This document shows positions 1 to 6,163 of a stretch of 7,628 nucleotides of DNA, piece by piece. Below the pieces are notes generated by a model. The model saw nothing but the letters and a program-made list of their open reading frames with translations, did no database searches and was not told the DNA's origin. The DNA comes from Phycisphaerae bacterium (lineage in GTDB: Bacteria; Planctomycetota; Phycisphaerae; WQYP01), in the NCBI GenBank assembly GCA_013044065.1, contig JABEVA010000063.1:1-7628 (forward strand), read 5' to 3'. A program made the position numbers and the translations under genes. The number at the start of each line of letters is the position of its first letter. The first letter of the stretch is position 1.

Positions 1-153
1 CCCCCCCTCCGCCGCCAGGCCGCCCAGCACGTCAATACGTCCGGGAGAGCTGTGGGTGACCAGCGGGGCCTGGGGAACCACCACCTCTGGCCAGGTGCGC
101 CGAAAGGTTTGCTCCAAGACCGGCGAAGAAATGGCAGTGCTGGCAACGCTCAT
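1..153 (-). CDS. GHMP-family sugar kinase, N-terminal fragment (runs off the left edge)
   Basis: Reading leftward from ATG at 153-151, 51 codons are open to the window edge. Near residues 36-51 the protein has SPGRIDVLGGLAAEGG. This matches the N-terminal signature of the galactokinase / GHMP kinase family, normally (A/S)PGR(I/L)(D/N)(V/L)(M/I/L)G, which contacts the sugar. The Asp after Arg-Ile and the Gly-Gly pair are more like L-arabinokinase and related sugar kinases (PGR-D-VMGG-AD) than classical galactokinase (PGRVN-IGEH). The family transfers phosphate from ATP to a sugar or small metabolite in the cytoplasm. About 35 residues before the motif is normal and supports this start. No Shine-Dalgarno precedes it, but a TATAGT box lies six bases upstream. 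The frame stays open further upstream to an ATG at 366, but that stretch is rich in Cys, Trp and Arg and looks non-coding. The substrate cannot be told; the ATP-binding motif lies outside the window. Confidence 0.72.
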   Translation of the reverse strand, partial: MSVASTAISSPVLEQTFRRTWPEVVVPQAPLVTHSSPGRIDVLGGLAAEGG

Positions 154-159
154 GCTTAA

Positions 160-165
160 ACTATA
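160..165 (-). promoter_or_regulatory. Candidate -10 box (TATAGT) for the sugar kinase gene
   Basis: On the minus strand TATAGT matches five of six bases of the sigma-70 -10 consensus. It is followed by exactly six bases (TTAAGC) and then the kinase ATG, which would put the transcription start on the A of the ATG and give a leaderless mRNA. I find no convincing -35 at 16-18 bases upstream (around TCCCTT), so this is a weak to moderate call. Confidence 0.4.
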
Positions 166-179
166 GCCGAAACAGGTTC

Positions 180-217
180 TCAAAGGGAAGACCGGCGTGC
201 CGATCCAGGCACACCGG
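180..217 (-). terminator. Hairpin with terminator-like character after the GH31 gene
   Basis: On the minus strand, CCGGTGTGCC and GGCACGCCGG (arms at 208-217 and 192-201) form a 10-bp stem with one G-U wobble and a six-base loop. The sequence TCTTCCCTTTGA follows. The U tract is interrupted, so termination may be partial. The same arms carry a C-A mismatch on the plus strand, and there the hairpin is followed by an A-run, so the structure fits minus-strand transcription. It lies 170 bases beyond the GH31 stop and just before the kinase -10 box, and would separate the two transcription units. Confidence 0.45.
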
Positions 218-387
218 GAAAAATCGCACGTCTTGAGGCGACGGGGCCACAGTCGGCCACTGTCTTTGCGGCACGGCAGGATTTTCTCACACCGCCACCC
301 CGCCGCTTCCTCCAAGCTTGTTGTCCGCACGGCGTTGTCGCGCGCCAGCCTCGCGGCCGCAGCCATGCTAAGGTAAGGGACCGGAAG

Positions 388-3309
388 CTAGGCGGAGGGT
401 TCAAAGGGAACATCGATGGCGGCAAGATTTAGTGCTCCAGCGTTGTCCGCATCGCGACGCAGCAGGATGGTGTTATTGCCCGCAGCCAGCGGTAATTCCA
501 GCGTGATATCCCGCCACACATCCGGCTCCGACGCCGCGGCAACCTTCAACACCGCCACCGGTCGGCCATTGACATAAACGTTGAGCGTACCAACCTGATG
601 CGCCTGGGCGTTGGCGGCACGAATCTTCACCGGGTAATGGCCCCGGCGGCGGCGGGACAAGTAAAAACCCGCCCCGGCTTGGGCAACATCCAGACGCGTA
701 ATATAACCACTGATCTGGCCGGCAGTGCCGTGCACCAGCAGGGCGCGCCGCTCCGGCGAAGGCCCTATCAGCGACGCCCCGGCCAGGGCCAGGCTTTCCA
801 CCTGCGGCAGCGTAGCCTGTTGGCCATGAAAATCGACGGTCAAAGCAACGCCTGTCGGCACGCGCACGGTGGTGAGAGATCCAAAAACATCCCGCGACGT
901 TCGCACCACCGCCGCAGGACCGCCCGGGCCGGCGACATGCACCGCCGTGGCCGCCTGACCATGCACACGCAACACAAATTCCCGCACGCTGGAAGCATAC
1001 GTTCCCTGCTGCGCCAAAATCGCAACATGGGTATGCTGCGCGTGGCGCTGTGCGGTAATCACTTGTTTATGAAATCGCCCCTGCTGATAGTCGAACGTAT
1101 CGCCATCATCCTCATAAAAGACCCCCTGGGTAGCCTGGGCGGAGGGGAAAATATCAATGTAAGCTATGCTGGGCCGGGCCGTATGCAGCGCCGGCACAGG
1201 CTCAAAGGTCGCAATAATCGCCCCCTCTTTGATGAACAGCGGAATATCCATCCAGGAATCGGGGTTGAGCGCATAATCGAGCCATTGGCCACCGTGGTAG
1301 CGCGTACCGCGGAAGTAATCGATCCAGTTATTTCCGCCGGGCAGGTACACGCGCCGGGTGGTGCTTTGTTCCAGCGGAGCCAGCACCGGGGCCGCCAACA
1401 GATGATCCCCGAACATCCACTGGTCGCTTAGATCGGCCACTTGCGGATCGTGGGGATAATCAAAGATCAACGGGCGCACCAGGCCGATTCCACTTTCCGT
1501 ACATGCGACATGATCGGCGGCATACGTATAGGGGAACAGGGCGTAGCGCAACCGCATGGCCTGTTTGGCGGTTTCGCAGGCTTGCGCGCCATAAACCCAC
1601 GGCTGGCGACGCTGGCCCAGCGTGCAATGCACCCGGAACACCGGACACAGTGCGCTGAATTGGATCCAACGCGCGTAATTCTGATCGGAAGGATGTCCTG
1701 AAAAACCGCCGGAATCCATCCCCCATCGCATCTGCCCAAGGTTGATCATGGTCAGCATACGAAGCGTTTGCAGGGCCATCGAGTCAAAACCGGTCGGAAT
1801 ATCCCCCGACCAGGTCGCGTAGCCAAAGCGCTGGGAACCCAGGTAAAAATTGCGGTTCAACGACCACACCCGCTGATTCGGACGATCGCGCCGCTGTCCC
1901 TCGTAGAGCGCCTGCTGCATGTGCAGAAACTCAAAATTCCCCAGGTTGCCATAATCGGCCTCGTCATTCCAGAACCCCACCAGGCCGCGCTGCATACAGC
2001 CATGGGACCACGTGGCATTCCAATACCAGCGGCGGCACACCTCCTGATAGAAATTAACGTCAATGGAATACAGATGGGAAAAATAATCCTTGAAAGGTTT
2101 TTCACCAGGAAACCAAATGCCCAGCTTGCGTGAATCGGCCCCCTGCGTGGTCAAAGGCCGCAGGTGCCCCTGACTGGTGCTCAAAATGATGCGGGGTTTC
2201 ATAATTCCGGTGATCTTGCAATGGAGTCGCGACGTCCAGGCCAGCAAACTCTCCGGATTGTCCACCGGCAGCAGGGCTTGGCTGTATTTCACGGGGTTCC
2301 ACCTGAATTCGCCGTAATGATTGGCACCCCAGTCTTTCCAGTCGAAATCGAGGGTGAAATTATCAATGGGAATATCCTTGGCCCGATAGGTTTCCAGATA
2401 ATGCCGCAACACCTGTTGATCCGTGCCCCACTGGGAATTGGTGAAACCGTACGCCCAGCGCGGAAACATGGGCATGTAGCCGGTAATTTCGGCCACCCCG
2501 CGGAAAATATCGCGCGGCTGTCCCACCAGCACAAACAAGGTCAGGCTGTTGGGTCTGGGATAACGACACCCGTAATCGTTGAGCGGCTCATTGCCGTAAT
2601 TGAAGGCAACGCGGTCCCGGCCCATCATGAAAAATCCGCCGTCGCTGTCCACCAGCAGACCATAACCATCGGTGGTCCAGATGAACGGCGCACCGCCGCC
2701 CCCTTCGACACCGGCATCCACCTGGTATGTACCGTCGGGCATGTCGGAACCATTGCGTAACATCGAGGATCCCATGGAGTATTTTTTGCCGCCCCATCCG
2801 GGCATGGCAATACAACTGATGCCATAAAATCTGGCCCCTTGGTTGCACCGGAATGCAAAGCCCGTCCGTCCTGTTGCCTGGGGATACACGTATAGGCTTG
2901 GCCCGTCGCCGGGACGCAGCAGTTCTCTGCCTGCGCCATCGCGCAACGTCAGGCCAACCGTGGCCCGGGCAAGGTCCAGCGCCAACGCCGCCGTCTTGAT
3001 CTCCAGCCGCTTTGCGCCCACATGCAGCTTCGCCCGGGCATCGCCCCGGAAGCGCGCCTGCGGATCCAGCAGCGGCGTGGCCGGATCGTGACGGCCCCGG
3101 TACAGCAGATCCAGCCTCACGATATGCGCAGAGAGCGCCGTCATCCTTAAAACGTTTTCCCCCCAACGCCCTGCCACCACACGCTCATCGATCCATGCCC
3201 GGTCGATGCCAACCGTCTCCGCAATCGCCGCGGCTGGTCCCCCGCCGGCCAAAACCGCACCCGCGACCGCGGCGCCTCCAAGCACAAATTTTCTTCGATC
3301 CAGCATCAT
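388..3309 (-). CDS. GH31 family alpha-glycosidase, Tat-exported, with C-terminal CBM35/CBM6-like domain
   Basis: A 973-residue retaining alpha-glycosidase of family GH31 (alpha-glucosidase, alpha-xylosidase or alpha-transglucosylase). Residues 1-30 are a twin-arginine signal: DRRKFV at 4-9, an Ala/Gly/Val-rich core and an AIA cleavage site near 30, so the enzyme is exported folded. Residues about 35-280 form the N-terminal beta-sandwich and about 280-690 the barrel. The likely nucleophile is D449 in GFWNDEAD and the likely acid/base is D503 in WSGDIPTG. Substrate-contact segments are DFDWKDWG (321-328), WGMDSGGF and VFRVH (557-561). A DUF5110-like beta domain (YEDDGDTF near 732) follows. Residues about 855-970 look like a CBM35/CBM6 galactose-binding fold (YVNGRPVAV, LAAGNNTILL), which explains the length beyond typical GH31 enzymes. 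The start was chosen because ATG at 3309 (or the next codon, 3306) follows AGGAG and begins the signal peptide. A 31-residue upstream extension to 3402 would overlap GH13 and bury the signal. The substrate is not determinable from sequence alone. Confidence 0.9.
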   Translation of the reverse strand: MMLDRRKFVLGGAAVAGAVLAGGGPAAAIAETVGIDRAWIDERVVAGRWGENVLRMTALSAHIVRLDLLYRGRHDPATPLLDPQARFRGDARAKLHVGAKRLEIKTAALALDLARATVGLTLRDGAGRELLRPGDGPSLYVYPQATGRTGFAFRCNQGARFYGISCIAMPGWGGKKYSMGSSMLRNGSDMPDGTYQVDAGVEGGGGAPFIWTTDGYGLLVDSDGGFFMMGRDRVAFNYGNEPLNDYGCRYPRPNSLTLFVLVGQPRDIFRGVAEITGYMPMFPRWAYGFTNSQWGTDQQVLRHYLETYRAKDIPIDNFTLDFDWKDWGANHYGEFRWNPVKYSQALLPVDNPESLLAWTSRLHCKITGIMKPRIILSTSQGHLRPLTTQGADSRKLGIWFPGEKPFKDYFSHLYSIDVNFYQEVCRRWYWNATWSHGCMQRGLVGFWNDEADYGNLGNFEFLHMQQALYEGQRRDRPNQRVWSLNRNFYLGSQRFGYATWSGDIPTGFDSMALQTLRMLTMINLGQMRWGMDSGGFSGHPSDQNYARWIQFSALCPVFRVHCTLGQRRQPWVYGAQACETAKQAMRLRYALFPYTYAADHVACTESGIGLVRPLIFDYPHDPQVADLSDQWMFGDHLLAAPVLAPLEQSTTRRVYLPGGNNWIDYFRGTRYHGGQWLDYALNPDSWMDIPLFIKEGAIIATFEPVPALHTARPSIAYIDIFPSAQATQGVFYEDDGDTFDYQQGRFHKQVITAQRHAQHTHVAILAQQGTYASSVREFVLRVHGQAATAVHVAGPGGPAAVVRTSRDVFGSLTTVRVPTGVALTVDFHGQQATLPQVESLALAGASLIGPSPERRALLVHGTAGQISGYITRLDVAQAGAGFYLSRRRRGHYPVKIRAANAQAHQVGTLNVYVNGRPVAVLKVAAASEPDVWRDITLELPLAAGNNTILLRRDADNAGALNLAAIDVPFEPSA

Positions 3310-3314
3310 CCGGT

Positions 3315-3319
3315 CTCCT
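3315..3319 (-). promoter_or_regulatory. Ribosome-binding site of the GH31 gene (AGGAG)
   Basis: AGGAG on the minus strand lies 5 bases before the first ATG (3309) and 8 before the second (3306). It sits within the 29-base gap after the GH13 stop. It decides the GH31 start against the longer reading from 3402 and supports translation from a shared GH13-GH31 transcript. Confidence 0.7.
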
Positions 3320-3338
3320 GTAACACAACTGCAACTCT

Positions 3339-6002
3339 CTAGCGGGAAAAGCCGGTGCCGAAATGACCCCGGCGATACCGGGCCAGCAGCCTGGCCTGCC
3401 ACGGTCCCAGGGTGATCTGAAGCGTTTTCCGCCTGGCACTGGCGAAAATTCCACGACGAATACGAGTTAAGACGGGCCTGCCGTCTGGGCTTGGCACCGG
3501 CGGAAACACCAGTTTGCAGTCGCGCGATGAAAGGTAGTCCAGAAGATGGTGGCCGCGATCGAAGGCGAAGACCGGCATCCGGATAGACATGGTACGGCCG
3601 CTGCGATTCACCATCACATAAACATGCTCATGGCCTAACGAACGGTAATACGCAAACACCCTTGGCCCCCCCACGATCGGGAGTCGGCCCCACGAGCCCA
3701 TCTGCAAAGCCGGCAACTGCCGTCGCGCGGCTATGGCCCGGCGGTAAAATTGGAGCAGCGACGTGTTGACCGTTAATGCCGGATTATCATAAGGTTGTAG
3801 ATTCCAAAGCATGGGCTGCCGATTGGCCGGGTCGCTGGCACCCCACATCCCCACCTCATCACCGTACCAGACCATGGGCGCTCCGGCAAACGCCATCTGA
3901 AAGGCCACCACGCCTTTGAGTCGCGCATACGCCTCCGCCGTCGGTTTAGCCGTTTTATAATGAGGGTTGCTGTCTTGCAGCCGGTCTGCGCCGTTAAAGG
4001 GCAGATTGGGATTCATGAACCTTGAAACAAACCGATCCGTATCCTGGCTATCCAGCAAGTTCTGATTAACCAGATCCACCTGGTAGGGGTAATACCCGAG
4101 TATTTGTGCCAGACGGGCGGCAAACTGCCCGTTGGAAAGGCCGCGACCACCGTGGCGCAAGGTGTCGACAAAATATTTGGTGACGGCCTGGGCAAACGGG
4201 TAATTCATCACGGCGTCAAATTGGTTCCCCCGGTTCAGCCACGCCTGGGCCGGCGTCCAGATTTCCCCGACAATCAGCGCCTGCGGATTAATGCTCTTCA
4301 CCAATCGCCGCCAGGCAATCCAGAAACGATGCGGCACATCCGGGGCGGTATCCAATCGGAAGCCATCCACGCCATCGGCAACCTTGCCGTTGGGAGCCAG
4401 CCAGCGACGGGTGGCGGCAAAGAGGTAGTCACGCACCTGGCGTTCCAGGCCGTAGCGTTTGCTTCGGGCAAACAGCGGCATGGCCCCGTTGGGCTTATCC
4501 CAGCCTCGGTATTGTACCGGCGGCCCCCAACTGGTAATTTGAAACCACTTGGCGTAGGGCGATTTTCGGCCGTACTTAAGGACATTTTGAAAGGGTGAAA
4601 AATCCACTCCACAATGGCCGAAAGGCACATCGATAATCACCTTAAATCCCTGCCGGTGGGCGGCGGCAAGCATGGACAAAAAGACTTTGTCCGAGGCGGA
4701 CCATTGCCATGTCGCGGGATGACGTATGTGCTCGCCTTTGATTTTAGACCGCGAGCCTTTTATCCCAAATCCATCATCAATATGAATGAAGCTCGACGGA
4801 TCATACTTATGTATGCTCGGAGCCGCAAAGACCGGTGTCAGGTACAAGGCGTTGACACCCAAACGCCGCAGGTACCCCAGCTTTTGCCGGATACCCTGGA
4901 TATCCCCCCCGTAAAAACGCTTATAGACATAGCTGTAAAAATTGCCTTTTTCACCGGCAGGACGGTACGGCTTGGCCCAATCCCATCGCCACGGAATATG
5001 ATGGCTCGGATCGTTGGCCTTATTGCCGTTGCGGAAGCGCTCCGGAAAAATTTCGTACCAAACCGCTTTTTTGGCCCACTGGGGCGTCACCACTCTGGCC
5101 CGCATGGGCGAATTATAAGCGTTATCCTTTGCCGCCGGTGCCGTAGCATACAGGTATCCGGCAGCCAAGAATACATGGTAGGTTTTGTGTATCAGTTCAA
5201 AGTAATAGCGCAGTCGGCGGCCTCGAACCGCAAGGACATTGGCCCAGGCGGTGTAACCGTCACGGTTTTCCACCACGTGTAAACCTATGGAGGCCGGATG
5301 CGACCCCGGAATAATGACCCGTACGTGGCTCAAACCGCCGGTCTGCGCCAACAGCTCTATCCGCACATCGTGCGGGGATAACACATCAAATTCGCGGGTA
5401 TTGGTGGGGCGGAAGGAAATTGCCCGGGGATTAATGCTGTTGGCCGACGGTGGCGGCAATTCAAGCCAAGGCGAAACCACAGCGACTTGCGAGTTGAAAC
5501 CGCCCATGCCATTGGACACGCGCTTGACCGCATGCGGATCATTCATCCATTGGCGATGATTGATGACAAACTTGTATAGGTGGTAGCCCGGCGTTAGCCG
5601 GATGGAGGCCACCCACCGATTTCCCCGGCGGGTCATCGGATTGGCACGGACAGACCACGAATTAAAATCGCCGGCCAGGTTGACCGCTCTCACCTTGCCG
5701 GAGGCTGGCCTTGCCGTCGGCTGATAGGAAAATACCGTCCGCACCAGACGAGGCGGGGCACTGATGGCCGCTATCGGCGGGCTTGGTACCGGGCGCTTGG
5801 CGCAGCTCACCAACCCTAAGGCCAGCAGCAGCAGCGCCGCCGCAGGCACCCCCCAGCGACACTTGGGCCGAAAGCCAGCCCACCGGAAGGCCGACCACCG
5901 TCGACCCGCCGCGCCCAATCCGCACCGTGATCCCAACCATCGCTCTCTACCTGCCTCCGGAATTGAGGCGCAGTCCGGCCCCGGCCCTAACGTGCTCACC
6001 AT
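3339..6002 (-). CDS. GH13 alpha-amylase-family enzyme (cyclomaltodextrinase/neopullulanase-like), predicted lipoprotein
   Basis: An alpha-glucan hydrolase or transglycosylase of family GH13, 887 residues from ATG 6002. A hydrophobic run ending LVSC at residues 64-67 is a lipobox, so the mature protein is probably lipid-anchored at Cys67. Residues about 102-176 form a CBM48/AMPK-type glucan-binding domain (NLAGDFNSW, PGYHLYKFVIN). About 203-289 form a CBM34-like domain, as in cyclomaltodextrinases and neopullulanases. The barrel starts at VWYEIFPERFRNG and continues through GGDIQGI and GVNALYLTPVF. The nucleophile is D551 (GFRLD), the acid/base E580 (VGEIW) and the third acid D654 (DSQDTDR). 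A C-terminal beta domain follows about 750. Oddities: region I reads DVPFGH, with Gly462 where Asn is usual, and region IV has Gln653 where His is usual. The start is uncertain: ATG 6002 has GGAAGGG eight bases upstream, but leaves about 50 residues before the hydrophobic core. The frame is open back to ATG 6089, and TTG starts at 5936 or 5918 would give a more ordinary signal peptide. It heads an operon with GH31. Confidence 0.9.
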   Translation of the reverse strand: MVSTLGPGPDCASIPEAGRERWLGSRCGLGAAGRRWSAFRWAGFRPKCRWGVPAAALLLLALGLVSCAKRPVPSPPIAAISAPPRLVRTVFSYQPTARPASGKVRAVNLAGDFNSWSVRANPMTRRGNRWVASIRLTPGYHLYKFVINHRQWMNDPHAVKRVSNGMGGFNSQVAVVSPWLELPPPSANSINPRAISFRPTNTREFDVLSPHDVRIELLAQTGGLSHVRVIIPGSHPASIGLHVVENRDGYTAWANVLAVRGRRLRYYFELIHKTYHVFLAAGYLYATAPAAKDNAYNSPMRARVVTPQWAKKAVWYEIFPERFRNGNKANDPSHHIPWRWDWAKPYRPAGEKGNFYSYVYKRFYGGDIQGIRQKLGYLRRLGVNALYLTPVFAAPSIHKYDPSSFIHIDDGFGIKGSRSKIKGEHIRHPATWQWSASDKVFLSMLAAAHRQGFKVIIDVPFGHCGVDFSPFQNVLKYGRKSPYAKWFQITSWGPPVQYRGWDKPNGAMPLFARSKRYGLERQVRDYLFAATRRWLAPNGKVADGVDGFRLDTAPDVPHRFWIAWRRLVKSINPQALIVGEIWTPAQAWLNRGNQFDAVMNYPFAQAVTKYFVDTLRHGGRGLSNGQFAARLAQILGYYPYQVDLVNQNLLDSQDTDRFVSRFMNPNLPFNGADRLQDSNPHYKTAKPTAEAYARLKGVVAFQMAFAGAPMVWYGDEVGMWGASDPANRQPMLWNLQPYDNPALTVNTSLLQFYRRAIAARRQLPALQMGSWGRLPIVGGPRVFAYYRSLGHEHVYVMVNRSGRTMSIRMPVFAFDRGHHLLDYLSSRDCKLVFPPVPSPDGRPVLTRIRRGIFASARRKTLQITLGPWQARLLARYRRGHFGTGFSR

Positions 6003-6163
6003 TTGGAAAACCCTTCCATTGATTGATTCGGCTGCCAAACGTAGCCCTTTGCGCTTTGCATCATCCGGGTTTACATGCCTGCAACCCATCTCGGCACGGG
6101 TAATCAGAGAGTATTTTGCGGCCCGCCTGGTGCCGGCCCGCCCGCTTCATCGCTTAACCCGGC
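6003..6163 (-). other. Spacer between repressor and GH13 gene
   Basis: These 161 bases (74 if GH13 starts at 6089) contain a GGCCCGCC direct repeat at 6120-6127 and 6135-6142, a single GTAAAC half-site (minus strand, within 6069-6075), and the GGAAGGG ribosome-binding site near 6011-6017. I see no clear -35/-10 pair and no hairpin with a U tract. The glycosidase genes may therefore be read from the repressor promoter, or from a promoter I cannot recognise. Confidence 0.4.
6011..6017 (-). promoter_or_regulatory. Candidate ribosome-binding site for GH13 (GGAAGGG)
   Basis: GGAAGGG on the minus strand is followed by eight bases and then ATG at 6002. The alternative ATG at 6089 has nothing comparable before it. 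This is why 6002 is preferred, although the resulting N-terminal region before the lipoprotein signal is unusually long. Confidence 0.45.

Noticed and set aside
249..263. ACAGT-CGGCC-ACTGT inverted repeat
   Set aside because: A five-base stem with no U tract and no relation to a promoter is likely to occur by chance.
154..366. In-frame extension of the sugar kinase back to ATG 366
   Set aside because: The extra 71 residues are unusually rich in Cys, Trp and Arg, include the terminator-like hairpin, and would put the kinase signature far deeper than is normal.
598..1431. 277-codon open frame on the plus strand opposite the GH31 gene
   Set aside because: It is antisense to a clearly conserved domain, its product is Arg/Gly/His-rich with no recognisable motif, and long antisense frames are common opposite GC-rich genes.
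2164..2760. 198-codon plus-strand open frame inside GH31
   Set aside because: It is a shadow of the conserved GH31 barrel region, with no ribosome-binding site or recognisable domain.
4614..5282. 222-codon plus-strand open frame inside the GH13 gene
   Set aside because: It is opposite the GH13 catalytic and N-terminal domains, and the translation shows no family motif.
6120..6142. GGCCCGCC direct repeat after the repressor stop, considered as a terminator
   Set aside because: The copies are direct, not inverted. Only about four bases pair, and no U tract follows.
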